From G020348385 sp964410125 (GTDB lineage Bacteria; Acidobacteriota; Aminicenantia; Aminicenantales; Aminicenantaceae), in NCBI GenBank assembly GCA_964410125.1, contig CAYPGQ010000011.1, positions 1-64,000 on the forward strand: a stretch of 64,000 nucleotides of DNA. The letters run 5' to 3'. This document shows positions 7,411 to 16,725 of this stretch, one piece after another (position 1 is the stretch's first letter; every line of letters begins with the position of its first letter). The translations under genes were made by a program, and so were the position numbers. The notes below the pieces were generated by a model. That model worked only from the letters and a program-made list of their open reading frames with translations, did no database searches and had not been told where the DNA came from.

Positions 7411-9990
7411 ATGGAATTTTTGCATCACCCTCCTAAATCGGCTAAGTTCCTTTTGAGAATTTTATCTTCCCGGGAAAAGTATGACGCCTATATTGGGGAC
7501 ATCGAAGAGATCTTCTTTGAGCGAATAAATCATTTCGGAGTAAAAATGGCAAAACGATGGTACTGGTGGGAGGTTATCAAAGCCATTCCCAGGTTTCTCA
7601 CAGAATCCATTCGTTGGAGGACAATTATGTTTAAAAATTATCTAAAAGTCGCTATACGGATTATCGGAAGACATAAAGGATATTCCCTGATCAATATGGC
7701 AGGTCTTGCGGTCGGTCTGGCGGCTTTCATTCTAATAGCCTTATATGTTCAATATGAGTTGAGTTTTGATAAATATCATGAAAAATCCAATCGAATATAC
7801 AGAGTTGTAAGACCAGGACGTGCAGTAACTCCTCCACCCTTAGGTCCGACATTGATGCAGGAATTTCCCGAAGTTCTCTCCGCTGCCCGAATTATAATGA
7901 GCCAAAATGTTTTAGTTTCTCCCGGGGAAGAACATTTCCTTGAAGATAAAGTCTATTGGGTGGATCCCGAGACCTTCGAAATATTTTCAATTCCCTTTAT
8001 GAAGGGTGATCCCAAAACAGCACTGAATGATCCCTCCGCCATATTGTTGTCCGCAGGCACAGCAGTGAAATATTTCGGGAGTAACGATCCGATGGGTAAA
8101 GTCCTAAGGATTGGGGAACGTCATGTTTACAAAGTGTCGGGTATCTTTCTAGACATGCCTGCCAATTCTCATTTTGTGATGGATGTTGTCCTTCCTTTAA
8201 CGAGTTACTTCCAAATAACGAGTAATGACATGACAAGTTGGTACAAGAATTATATTTACACCTATTTTCTACTGCATGAGGGAGTCGATCCGGATTCGCT
8301 GGAAAATAAATTCCCCGCGCTTTTAAAGAAATTCAAATACAAAGGATCTGAAATTGAAAACCGTGATATTCCGACCTGGTCAGCACAGCCCCTGAGCAAA
8401 ATCCATCTTCACTCCCATCTTCGCCAGGAAATTGAGGCGAACAATGATGTGAAATATATCCTGCTTTTTTCATCTATTGCTTTTCTGATTCTTTTTATCG
8501 CGTGCGTTAACTACATGAATCTGGCTACCGCCCGATCAGTACAGCGCGGCAAAGAAGTAGGCATGAGGAAGGTTGTGGGCGCACGGCGAAGCCAATTAGT
8601 GAAACAATTTTTAGGAGAATCAACAGCCTTGACACTCCTTGCCATGGTAATATCCATCATTATTGTCCTGTTAGCCTTACCGGCTTTTAACCGCTTGGTG
8701 GAAAGACAGCTCAGTTTAAATCCTGCCACCAATCCGCAACTGCTTTTGGGACTTGTCGTTATTATCATCTTTGTCGGGCTATTTGCCGGCAGCTATCCGT
8801 CTATGGTTATTTCCGGTTTCAGACCGATATCAGTTCTCAGTGGAGCATACATAAGAAGCTCCAAAGGATCGGGTCTGCGAAATATTCTTGTTTTAAGCCA
8901 GTTCTCAATTACCATCATTCTTATCGTCTGCACCTTAACCGTCAAGAAGCAGTTGAATTTTGTGAAGAATACGGATGTGGGCTACAGCAAAGAGCAAATT
9001 ATCACGTTAAGCGTTCGTGACAAGGCCGTTCGCCAGAATATTCAAACAATAAAAACAGAATTAATGCGATATTCAGATGTTACGGCCGTTGCAACTTCGG
9101 ACAACTTGCCCAACAATATTGACAATTTCACACACCCCGATTGGCTTAACACGGATCCTGATGCGGATATCCCTATTTATTATAATACGGCAGACTATGA
9201 TTTTATTCGTCTCTTTGACATGAAAATTGTCGAAGGAAGAAATTTCTCCATGGATTTTCCTTCGGATAAAAAAGGGGCGTTCTTGGTCAATGAAGCTGCC
9301 GTCAAGGCTGCCGGGTGGGAATCGCCCATCGGCCGGGAAATCGTTCACTGGAGAGGTGACACCGGAAAAATCGTTGGGATTATGGAAGATTTTCATTTAC
9401 ATTCTTTTCACCGTCCGATTGATCCGCTCTATATCTTTCTAGATGAAAATGACTTTTCTTATATCTCGGTTAAAACAAAGTCAGCCAACATTCCTGCAAC
9501 TATCGATTACGTGAAAGGTGTAATGAAAAAATTTTCACCGAAATATCCCTTTGTATACTCTTTTTTTGATGATTTGTTCGAAAAAGCCTATCAAACGGAA
9601 CAAAGAATGTTTGCGATTTTTGGATCTTTTGCCGTCCTGGCAATTATAATTGCCTGCCTGGGGCTATTCGGACTCACCTCGTTCGCGACAGAACAGCAGA
9701 CAAAGGAAATAGGAATAAGAAAGGTTTTGGGAGCTTCAATCGGAGGAATAATTACACAATTAATGAGCAACTTCCTTAAATGGGTCATTGTAGGCAATTT
9801 AATCGCCTGGCCGATTGCTTATTTTGCTATGACTAAATGGCTGCAGAATTTTGCCTACCGGACTGGCATCGGGATATGGACCTTTGTCGTGCCGGCGGCT
9901 CTCGTTTTTATCATTGCATTGTGCACAACAAGCTACCAATCCATCAAAGCCGCAATGGCAAATCCGGTTGACTCACTGAGATATGAATGA
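7411..9990 (+). CDS. FtsX/MacB-family orphan permease with prefix domain, lacking its own PadR (P3)
   Basis: 859 residues from the ATG at 7411. An in-frame ATG at 7384 would leave only 14 nt after the promoter block, whereas 7411 fits the array spacing and puts the internal ATG (7627, GGAGG at 7616-7620) at residue 73 as in the others. Neither start has a clear ribosome site. FtsX motifs KEVGMRKVVGARRSQLV and KEIGIRKVLGASIGGI, DFHLHSFH in the second periplasmic domain, C-terminus NPVDSLRYE. Body type shared with P2 and P11. It is the only unit with a promoter but no regulator gene, so it may be controlled in trans by a neighbour's PadR. Confidence 0.88.
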   Translation: MEFLHHPPKSAKFLLRILSSREKYDAYIGDIEEIFFERINHFGVKMAKRWYWWEVIKAIPRFLTESIRWRTIMFKNYLKVAIRIIGRHKGYSLINMAGLAVGLAAFILIALYVQYELSFDKYHEKSNRIYRVVRPGRAVTPPPLGPTLMQEFPEVLSAARIIMSQNVLVSPGEEHFLEDKVYWVDPETFEIFSIPFMKGDPKTALNDPSAILLSAGTAVKYFGSNDPMGKVLRIGERHVYKVSGIFLDMPANSHFVMDVVLPLTSYFQITSNDMTSWYKNYIYTYFLLHEGVDPDSLENKFPALLKKFKYKGSEIENRDIPTWSAQPLSKIHLHSHLRQEIEANNDVKYILLFSSIAFLILFIACVNYMNLATARSVQRGKEVGMRKVVGARRSQLVKQFLGESTALTLLAMVISIIIVLLALPAFNRLVERQLSLNPATNPQLLLGLVVIIIFVGLFAGSYPSMVISGFRPISVLSGAYIRSSKGSGLRNILVLSQFSITIILIVCTLTVKKQLNFVKNTDVGYSKEQIITLSVRDKAVRQNIQTIKTELMRYSDVTAVATSDNLPNNIDNFTHPDWLNTDPDADIPIYYNTADYDFIRLFDMKIVEGRNFSMDFPSDKKGAFLVNEAAVKAAGWESPIGREIVHWRGDTGKIVGIMEDFHLHSFHRPIDPLYIFLDENDFSYISVKTKSANIPATIDYVKGVMKKFSPKYPFVYSFFDDLFEKAYQTEQRMFAIFGSFAVLAIIIACLGLFGLTSFATEQQTKEIGIRKVLGASIGGIITQLMSNFLKWVIVGNLIAWPIAYFAMTKWLQNFAYRTGIGIWTFVVPAALVFIIALCTTSYQSIKAAMANPVDSLRYE

Positions 9991-10019
9991 ATGATTTGCG
10001 CCTTTGTCACTAATTGTGT

Positions 10020-10160
10020 TACCAGCAGGTGCCGTTGGCAGATTACCGCCCGCGTACCATAAATAAAAGCTCTAAGAACCTTTCTGAGGCCGACTTCTTT
10101 CGTTTCATGCTGGTCTGTGAAAGATGTCAGAGCGAACGATACAAGACAGGTAATTTGTGT
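10020..10160 (-). pseudogene. antisense remnant of a permease FtsX domain
   Basis: The minus strand encodes LTSFTDQHETKEVGLRKVL in one frame, clearly the second FtsX motif of this family (LASFTAEQRTKEIGIRKVLGA), followed by degraded sequence. It has no start, no transmembrane tail and no matching 5' part. It lies in the 288-bp gap between P3 and the next PadR gene and is oppositely oriented to both. Confidence 0.65.
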
Positions 10161-10211
10161 CGATAGCAGCGTAAAAGTGGGATACCTCACAATACGTGCA
10201 ATATTTTTTTC

Positions 10212-10240
10212 TTGACATATGAATGGAAATTCAATATAAA
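10212..10240 (+). promoter_or_regulatory. canonical sigma-70-type promoter of the P4 unit
   Basis: TTGACA at 10212-10217, 17-bp spacer, TATAAA at 10235-10240; transcription should begin near 10247, about 32 nt before the PadR ATG. This unit departs from the AACCTTTTT/GTMTA pattern of most others. Confidence 0.65.
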
Positions 10241-10278
10241 TATATGTATGGAATATCAATTCATTTAAAGGATGGTCA

Positions 10279-10605
10279 ATGATTGGATTAACTTTTAATG
10301 AAATGTTGATTTTAAATACCATATGGCGTCTTAAAGAAAACACTTACGGAGCAGAGATTAGAAGATATGTTTCAGAAATGACACATAAAAATTGGAATTA
10401 TGGAACCATGTACTGCATCCTTGATCAGCTGGTAAAAAAAAGAATTATCAAACGAATCGTAGGTGATCCTGCCCCTGTTCGCGGGGGAAGGAAGAAAATT
10501 TTTTATAAAATCACGCCTGTTGGGAAAAAGGCTCTCGAGGAAGCATTTGAAATCAATAAGGCCTTATGGGAAGGCTTTTCTGTTCCTGAACTTGAGGAAG
10601 TCTAG
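10279..10605 (+). CDS. PadR-family transcriptional regulator paired with P4
   Basis: 108 residues; AAGGA lies seven bases before the ATG. Winged helix with WNYGTMYCILDQLVKKR at the recognition region and RGGRKKIFYKIT at the wing. It is the most divergent PadR of the set: it begins MIGLTFNEM rather than the L(S/T)RxEE consensus. Five bases separate its stop from the P4 start. Confidence 0.9.
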   Translation: MIGLTFNEMLILNTIWRLKENTYGAEIRRYVSEMTHKNWNYGTMYCILDQLVKKRIIKRIVGDPAPVRGGRKKIFYKITPVGKKALEEAFEINKALWEGFSVPELEEV

Positions 10606-10610
10606 TTATT

Positions 10611-13202
10611 ATGAATAACAAGCCAATACTTCCCCCAAAGCTGGCTGCTTGGATTCTTCACCATATAGCTGTGCCAGAAGAAAGATTCCCCATCGTCCAA
10701 GATCTGGATGAAGACTTCAGCGTATATGTTTCCCTTGAAGGAAGATCTAAAGCCCGACTCATGTACTGGCATAACGTCTTCAAAACTGTTTTTATTATTT
10801 TTTGTTACAAGATTTACTGGAGGATTGTTATGTTGAATAATTATCTCAAGATTACCTTAAGAAAAATAAAAAGGCAAAAAGGATTTTCCCTGATCAACAC
10901 AGCGGGGCTGGCCATCGGGATTGCATGCTGCATTCTCATTCTTCAGTACATCAGGTATGAATTCAGTTTTGACAAGTTTCATGAGAACTCCATGTCCATT
11001 TATCGAGTTGTCCAAAAAAAAGAGGGAAAAATCTATCAAGGAACGGATACATTCAACTCAGTCCCGGCGATCCTTGCTCCTTCTGTAAGGAGTGATTTTC
11101 CAGAAGATGCAAAAGTAACAATAGTTAGAAATTATGACAGACAGGTTAGATACAAGAATAGACAATTTTATGAAAAACGTTTCCTGTATGTAGAAACTCA
11201 ATTTTTAGAGATTTTTTCATTTCCTGTTGTTAGGGGAGATACGAAGACTGCTCTTAAAGAACCATATACTGTTATGATTACCAGGAATATGGCTCAAAAG
11301 TACTTTGGAGAAGAAGATCCTGTGGATAAAACCATTAATATCAATAATGAGCAGGATTACAGGATTACCGGCATCCTGGAGAATGTGCCGGATAACTCAC
11401 ACCTTAAATTTGATTTTCTAGCCTCATTCAGCACTTTGCTCAGTACCTGGGGCCAAAATCAACTCACCAGCTGGCAAAACAGTTCAGTATGGACCTACAT
11501 CCAATTGGCTAAAAATCATAATCCCCAAAAATTTAATAGCCAATTAGAAAAATATAAAACCGTTGGATTTTCGGGCCATCCGGCCAGCTTCCATCTGCAG
11601 CCTTTAACTGATATACATCTGGGTCAAAAAGTTGCTTTTGATTTGCCAGGAAAAGGAGATATAAGGTACATTTATCTTTATTCTGCTATTACCCTGTTTA
11701 TTCTGCTCATTGCCTGTTTTAATTATATGAATCTTTCTATCGCGCGCTCTTTTACTAGAGGTAAGGAAATAGGCATCAGGAAAGTTGTCGGAGCGAAACG
11801 TAAAAGCATCATTTTCCAATTCTTGGGCGAATCTCTTGTATTGTCCCTATCCTCACTTGTGCTGGCACTTTTACTTGTTCGACTTGCTCTCCCCGTATTC
11901 AATTATCTAACAGAAAGAAATATTCAATTCGATCTTTCAACAGATATCGCTTCTATATTTTACTTGATAGGTCTTGGCATATTTGCCGGTCTAATTGCAG
12001 GAATTTATCCTGCGATGTTCTTGTCTTCTTTTAAAACGGCCAGAGTTTTGAAAGGACGTACCAAATCCATTTCAAAAAGCTCAACTTTCCTACGAAATGC
12101 GTTGATAATCGTTCAATTTACGGTCTCTATTTGTCTAATCATCTGCGCTTTGGTTATCAATCACCAACTCCACTATATAAAAAATACAAAGCTCGGTTTG
12201 GATAAGGAGTCCATAATCACCATTCCGATGCCAAATGAAAGAATGTGGAAGAAATACAATGTATTTAAGAGCGAAGTCAGCCAGCAAGCAAACATCCTGG
12301 ATATTACGGCCTCGAAAAGCCTGCCTACAGAGGTTGATAACACGGCACAAATAAGGCTGGGAGGCCAAAACCAAGGAGAAATGCTCAGAGTTTGGGTAAA
12401 CTGGGTGGATTTTAATTTTATAGATTTCTACAAGATTAAAATTATCCGGGGGAGAAATTTCATCAGAGACTCTCCTCAAGATTTAAAAGATGCCTATATT
12501 ATAAATGAGACCGCTGCCAGAGCCATAGGGTTCGAAAAGGCTGTAGGGGAAAAATTCAAAACCGGGAGAACAGGAGGGCAAATTATCGGAATCGTTGAAG
12601 ATTTTCATTTTGCGCCTTTGCACTCCAAAATCGAACCTCTTTCACTTAAACTCGATCCTGGCTATCTAAAAGTTCTAAGCGTGAGAACTAATTCTCTCGA
12701 CATTTCCAATACCTTGACCTTTATCCAAAACAAATGGAAAAAAGTATTTCCCGATTTCCCGTTCGTCTTTTCATTTTTGGACAAAAGAATGGAAAACATG
12801 TACAAGACAGAAATGAAATTGGGGCAGTCATTCAACTATTTCACAGCGATCGCCATTCTCCTCTCCTGCCTCGGATTGTTAGGGCTGGCCTCTTACATGG
12901 CTGAAAAGAAAACCAAAGAAATTGGTATCAGAAAGGTCCTCGGCGCAACCGTACCAAATATTCTCCTCCTCCTGACAAAGGAATTCACAAGATTCGTGTT
13001 TCTGGCCAATATTATCGCCTGGCCTGTTGCCTATTTTTTGATGAACAAATGGCTCCAGAATTTTGCCTATCGTGTCAACATAGGTTTGTGGATATTTGTT
13101 ATTTCAGCGTTTCTTGCGCTCTTCATGGCGCTTCTTACAATCAGCTATCAGTCCATAAAAGCCGCCACAGCCAATCCGGTTGATTCGCTGCGGTATGAGT
13201 AA
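10611..13202 (+). CDS. FtsX/MacB-family orphan permease with prefix domain (P4)
   Basis: 863 residues. Prefix with PPKLAAWILHHI at its start; internal ATG at 10830 (residue 74) preceded by GGAGG at 10819-10823. TM1 around GIACCILILQYIRYEFS; first FtsX motif KEIGIRKVVGAKRKSII; DFHFAPLHSKIEPL in the second periplasmic domain; second FtsX motif KEIGIRKVLGATVPNI; ends NPVDSLRYE. The body is closest to P6 (both have GDIRYIYL before TM2). No ATPase nearby. Confidence 0.9.
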   Translation: MNNKPILPPKLAAWILHHIAVPEERFPIVQDLDEDFSVYVSLEGRSKARLMYWHNVFKTVFIIFCYKIYWRIVMLNNYLKITLRKIKRQKGFSLINTAGLAIGIACCILILQYIRYEFSFDKFHENSMSIYRVVQKKEGKIYQGTDTFNSVPAILAPSVRSDFPEDAKVTIVRNYDRQVRYKNRQFYEKRFLYVETQFLEIFSFPVVRGDTKTALKEPYTVMITRNMAQKYFGEEDPVDKTININNEQDYRITGILENVPDNSHLKFDFLASFSTLLSTWGQNQLTSWQNSSVWTYIQLAKNHNPQKFNSQLEKYKTVGFSGHPASFHLQPLTDIHLGQKVAFDLPGKGDIRYIYLYSAITLFILLIACFNYMNLSIARSFTRGKEIGIRKVVGAKRKSIIFQFLGESLVLSLSSLVLALLLVRLALPVFNYLTERNIQFDLSTDIASIFYLIGLGIFAGLIAGIYPAMFLSSFKTARVLKGRTKSISKSSTFLRNALIIVQFTVSICLIICALVINHQLHYIKNTKLGLDKESIITIPMPNERMWKKYNVFKSEVSQQANILDITASKSLPTEVDNTAQIRLGGQNQGEMLRVWVNWVDFNFIDFYKIKIIRGRNFIRDSPQDLKDAYIINETAARAIGFEKAVGEKFKTGRTGGQIIGIVEDFHFAPLHSKIEPLSLKLDPGYLKVLSVRTNSLDISNTLTFIQNKWKKVFPDFPFVFSFLDKRMENMYKTEMKLGQSFNYFTAIAILLSCLGLLGLASYMAEKKTKEIGIRKVLGATVPNILLLLTKEFTRFVFLANIIAWPVAYFLMNKWLQNFAYRVNIGLWIFVISAFLALFMALLTISYQSIKAATANPVDSLRYE

Positions 13203-13276
13203 GATTTGTCTCTGCGAAAATCTCCTTCAACAGAGCCACTTTTTATTGAATCACTGCATTTAGACTTATATCAAGC

Positions 13277-13312
13277 AACCTCTTGACTTGAATTCCGTCT
13301 ATACTGTATGAT
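13277..13312 (+). promoter_or_regulatory. promoter and putative operator of the P5 unit
   Basis: AACC at 13277 and GTCTA at 13297 (20 nt). Within it TTGACT (13283-13288), an 18-bp spacer and TATGAT (13307-13312) make a sigma-70-type promoter. ATACTGTAT (13301-13309) is a small odd-centred palindrome overlapping the -10, as expected for a repressor site. Confidence 0.55.
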
Positions 13313-13899
13313 ATGCTTAAATAATGTTAGACAAATAAATGGAGTTGAATCATGAGCATGCTTTCGCGAACAGATGAAATGATACTGTTGGCAGTCTGGC
13401 GGCTCGAGGACAACGCATACGGAGTCACCATAGCCGAAATGCTAACCCAGACATCCGAAAAGAAATGGGTATTGGGCGCGGTCTATGTTCCACTCGAGCG
13501 GCTGGAGAAGAAAGGATACTTGAGCTCCTGCCTCGGAAAATCCACAAAAAAGCGCGGCGGCCGGAGCAAAAGACTGTACAAACTCACCAAAGACGGCCTC
13601 GATATCTTGATAAAAACCAAAACCCAGGAACAATCGATCTGGGCGGATATTTCCATCTCCAGCCTGGAAAAAGGCTATGACACAAAAAACTAAAGAGCCC
13701 CAGCCTTCCTGGCTCTGCAAATGGCTGGTCAAGAGGATCTTCAGAGATGAAGGAGAGGCAAAACTCGGTGACTTTATGGAAATATACAGCACTTTTACAG
13801 AGGAGAAAGGGAGGTTTCAAGCCAAAGTACAGTTCTGGGGGTATCTGATTCGGTCAATACCTGACTATCTCAAAGATAAAAGCTACATAGGGGGAACCA
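13295..13899 (+). repeat. duplicated promoter-PadR-prefix block, copy 1 (second copy 27647-28251)
   Basis: Leader (TTAAATAATGTTAGACAAAT), PadR gene and permease prefix are nearly identical to 27647-28251, and both PadR genes overlap the permease start by 17 nt in the same way. The match fades after the internal ATG, where the P5 and P9 bodies diverge. Extents are by eye. Confidence 0.75.
13352..13693 (+). CDS. PadR-family transcriptional regulator paired with P5
   Basis: 113 residues; GGAG lies before the ATG. Motifs WRLEDNAYGVTI, WVLGAVYVPLERLEKKGYL and RGGRSKRLYKLT. It differs from the PadR at 27704-28045 at about a dozen positions only, so the two may recognise overlapping operators. Its last 17 nt overlap the P5 start, implying translational coupling. 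Confidence 0.92.
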   Translation: MSMLSRTDEMILLAVWRLEDNAYGVTIAEMLTQTSEKKWVLGAVYVPLERLEKKGYLSSCLGKSTKKRGGRSKRLYKLTKDGLDILIKTKTQEQSIWADISISSLEKGYDTKN

Positions 13900-16313
13900 T
13901 GTTTAAAAATTACATAAAAAATGCTTTGCGCAACATTAAAAGGCATAGAGGCTATTCATTCATTAACATTTTCGGGACGGCTGTAGGAATTGCCTGCAGT
14001 ATAATAGTGTTGCTTTATGTGTTTGATGAGCTAAGTTATGATAAATATCACAAGAATGCAGACCGGATTTACCGGGTTCGGGTAAGGTACACACTGGATG
14101 GTGAAATTTCCACCGATACTACGTATTCACCCGAATTACTTGCTTCAACCCTGCAGAATGAATTCCCAGAAATTGAGGCAGCAGCCAGGTTTACAAATTA
14201 TGGATTTCCGGTGTTCCGGTACCGGGATAAAGTATTCAGCGAGGAAAAAGTATTCAGAGCAGATAATTCCATTTTTGATATCTTTTCTTTTGAATTTATA
14301 TCGGGAGATCCGGAAAAAGCCTTGATTGATCCGCATTCCATTGTGTTAACCCAATCCTCTGCCAAAAAATATTTTGGAAAAGAGAATCCCATCGGCAAAG
14401 TCATAAATGCAGATAAAAGACGGGATCTGACAGTCACTGCTGTCATCAAGGATATTCCCAGAAAATCCCACTTCCATTTTGATTTTCTGATATTTTTGCC
14501 CAAAGCAGATCCACAGGCAAACTGGCTGAACCTTCCAAACAGGACCTATGTGTTACTGAAAAAAAATGCAACGATGCAGGATCTAGCCGGAAAACTCGAG
14601 CTAACCGTTTCAAAGTACCTGGCTCCCTTTATAGAGAAATCAGATAATATGCCCTGGGATCAATGGACAGCATCAGGAAACAAAGCAGAATACCTGCCTC
14701 AGGCTCTGACCCGGATACATCTGCACTCCAATATCGGGGGTGAATTTGAATCCAATGGAAACATCACCAGTATATATTTTATCAGTCTGATTGGAATGGC
14801 TCTGTTGATTATTGCGTGCATTAATTATATTAACCTTGAAACGGCAAGGGCCTCAAAAAGATTTCGTGAGATCGGTATGAGGAAAACCCTTGGCGCCAAA
14901 CCTTCTCAGATTGCATTTTGTGTTCTAACCGAGTCCATGCTCATGTCATTTTTCTCATTTACATTTGCGCTAGTACTGGTAAAAACTCTCTTGCCTGTTT
15001 TCAATAATTTATTTGGAAAATCTCTGGTTCTGTCTTTGTCGGATCAGGTGGCTTTATTGCCGGTAATCTTTGCTTCAATGTTTTTTATTGGATTGGTAAC
15101 TGGTTTGTATCCTTCGATAGCGCTCATGAAAGTCAAAACATCAAGGGTGCTAAAAGGATTCAAATCTTCAGGGAAAAATAGGTCTTATTTAAGAAACGTC
15201 TTGGTGGTGTTCCAGTTTGCTGCTTCAATTTTCATCATCATTGCAACCTGGATCGTACTCAGCCAAATCAAATACAGTCTGAATATGAAACTGGGTTTTA
15301 ATAAAGATCAGCTTATGGTTATTCATAAAGTTGATGATATTGCTCAAAGCAGAAAAACCTTTAAGCAAAATTTGTTGACCTTGCCCGGTGTACTTGAGGT
15401 TACAAACTCCTCAACCGTCCCGGGGAAAGGAATAAGCAAGAGCTACCATCGATTGTACGGAGGAGATATAAACAGCAATCTACTCCTGAGTCAAATATAT
15501 GCTGATTACGATTTACTGAACACTTATCAGATTAACCTGTTGGAAGGAAGGGACTTTTCCAAAGATTTTGGAAGAGAAATGGACGCGGTGATTCTAAATC
15601 AAACAGCAGTTAAAGTCTGGAGCTTGGATGACCCTGTTGGCAAGCATATTACTCCTATAGGATCAGGATTAGATCGCAAACTTAAGGTTATAGGAGTGGT
15701 TGAAGATTTCCATTTCAATTCTGCTCATGAATCAGTTCAACCTTTAAAAATAGGACTGTTCAGTGAAAATGGGTATGGTAGATATCTTACGGTAAGGGTG
15801 AATCCACAAAATATTCAAAATACAATCAAGAAAATGGAAAAACAATGGCAAGTTTTTGCGGGGAAACAAGCCTTTGAATACAGCTTTGTTGATACTCAGT
15901 TTGAAGCGCTTTATAACTCAGAAAAAGAACTCGGACGTTTGTTCTCTGTTTTTGCTATTCTGGCTGTATTTATCGCCTGCCTCGGACTTCTGGGACTGGC
16001 TACCTTTTCTATCAGTCAAAGGACAAAGGAGATCGGTATCCGTAAAATATTAGGCGCTTCTGTGCCCGGTTTATCAGTGCTGCTGCTTAAAGAATTGCTG
16101 CGTTGGGTACTTATAGCTGCCTGCATTGCCTGGCCGCTGGCATACTTGATTATGAAAAAGTGGTTGTCTGGCTTTGCCTATCGCACATCTATGACTATGT
16201 GGACCTTTTTGGGATCAGCTGTAGTTGTGCTGATCATTGCTGTAATTACAGCGAGCTACCAGACCATAAAAGCCGCCACAGCCAACCCGGTCGATTCGCT
16301 GCGGTATGAGTGA
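13677..16313 (+). CDS. FtsX/MacB-family orphan permease with prefix domain (P5)
   Basis: 878 residues. The prefix (SWLCKWLVKRIF...) matches that of P9. The internal ATG at 13899 (residue 75) follows GGGGGAACC, the one copy with G5 instead of GGAGG. First FtsX motif REIGMRKTLGAKPSQIA with NLETARASKR before it, unlike the usual NLSTARS. Second FtsX motif KEIGIRKILGASVPGL. DFHFNSAH in the second periplasmic domain. Ends NPVDSLRYE. Confidence 0.9.
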   Translation: MTQKTKEPQPSWLCKWLVKRIFRDEGEAKLGDFMEIYSTFTEEKGRFQAKVQFWGYLIRSIPDYLKDKSYIGGTMFKNYIKNALRNIKRHRGYSFINIFGTAVGIACSIIVLLYVFDELSYDKYHKNADRIYRVRVRYTLDGEISTDTTYSPELLASTLQNEFPEIEAAARFTNYGFPVFRYRDKVFSEEKVFRADNSIFDIFSFEFISGDPEKALIDPHSIVLTQSSAKKYFGKENPIGKVINADKRRDLTVTAVIKDIPRKSHFHFDFLIFLPKADPQANWLNLPNRTYVLLKKNATMQDLAGKLELTVSKYLAPFIEKSDNMPWDQWTASGNKAEYLPQALTRIHLHSNIGGEFESNGNITSIYFISLIGMALLIIACINYINLETARASKRFREIGMRKTLGAKPSQIAFCVLTESMLMSFFSFTFALVLVKTLLPVFNNLFGKSLVLSLSDQVALLPVIFASMFFIGLVTGLYPSIALMKVKTSRVLKGFKSSGKNRSYLRNVLVVFQFAASIFIIIATWIVLSQIKYSLNMKLGFNKDQLMVIHKVDDIAQSRKTFKQNLLTLPGVLEVTNSSTVPGKGISKSYHRLYGGDINSNLLLSQIYADYDLLNTYQINLLEGRDFSKDFGREMDAVILNQTAVKVWSLDDPVGKHITPIGSGLDRKLKVIGVVEDFHFNSAHESVQPLKIGLFSENGYGRYLTVRVNPQNIQNTIKKMEKQWQVFAGKQAFEYSFVDTQFEALYNSEKELGRLFSVFAILAVFIACLGLLGLATFSISQRTKEIGIRKILGASVPGLSVLLLKELLRWVLIAACIAWPLAYLIMKKWLSGFAYRTSMTMWTFLGSAVVVLIIAVITASYQTIKAATANPVDSLRYE

Positions 16314-16330
16314 AAAATAACTTTTCTGCC

Positions 16331-16366
16331 AACCTTTTTCCAGCTCTGAGCGTCTAATATATTAGA
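16331..16366 (+). promoter_or_regulatory. promoter element with a perfect palindrome, P6 unit
   Basis: AACCTTTTT at 16331 and GTCTA at 16352 (21 nt). TCTAATATATTAGA (16353-16366) is a perfect 14-bp palindrome that overlaps the GTCTA block, 24 nt before the PadR ATG. The same arrangement recurs at 23682-23717. Confidence 0.6.
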
Positions 16367-16389
16367 ATCCAATAAAACTGAGAGGAAGA

Positions 16390-16725
16390 ATGAATATCAT
16401 AACCCGGCTGGAAGAAGCCATCCTCATCGCCGTATGGAGACTCGAGGATAACGCCTACGGCGTAACCATCAACAAACACGTCTCCCAATCGTTAAAAAAG
16501 AACTACTCCATGGGCGCTCTGTATTTCTCTCTGGATCAGCTCCTGAGAAAGGGCTATGTCAGCAAAACCATAAAACAGTTCTATCATGAAAAAGGCGGAC
16601 GCAGCCGCACGTATTACAGCCTGACAAAGGATGGGAAAAAGGCCCTTCAAGAGGTCAAAGCCTACCAGAAATCACTCTGGGAAGGCATTCCGGAGATAGC
16701 ATTTGACGTGAAAAAATCCAAATGA
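16390..16725 (+). CDS. PadR-family transcriptional regulator paired with P6
   Basis: 111 residues beginning MNIITRLEEAIL; GAGAGGAAGA precedes the ATG. Winged-helix motif YSMGALYFSLDQLLRKGYV and wing KGGRSRTYYSLT. The stop overlaps the P6 start as ATGA. Only four residues separate it from the PadR at 23741-24076, and both units carry the same palindrome, so mutual regulation is likely. Confidence 0.92.
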   Translation: MNIITRLEEAILIAVWRLEDNAYGVTINKHVSQSLKKNYSMGALYFSLDQLLRKGYVSKTIKQFYHEKGGRSRTYYSLTKDGKKALQEVKAYQKSLWEGIPEIAFDVKKSK

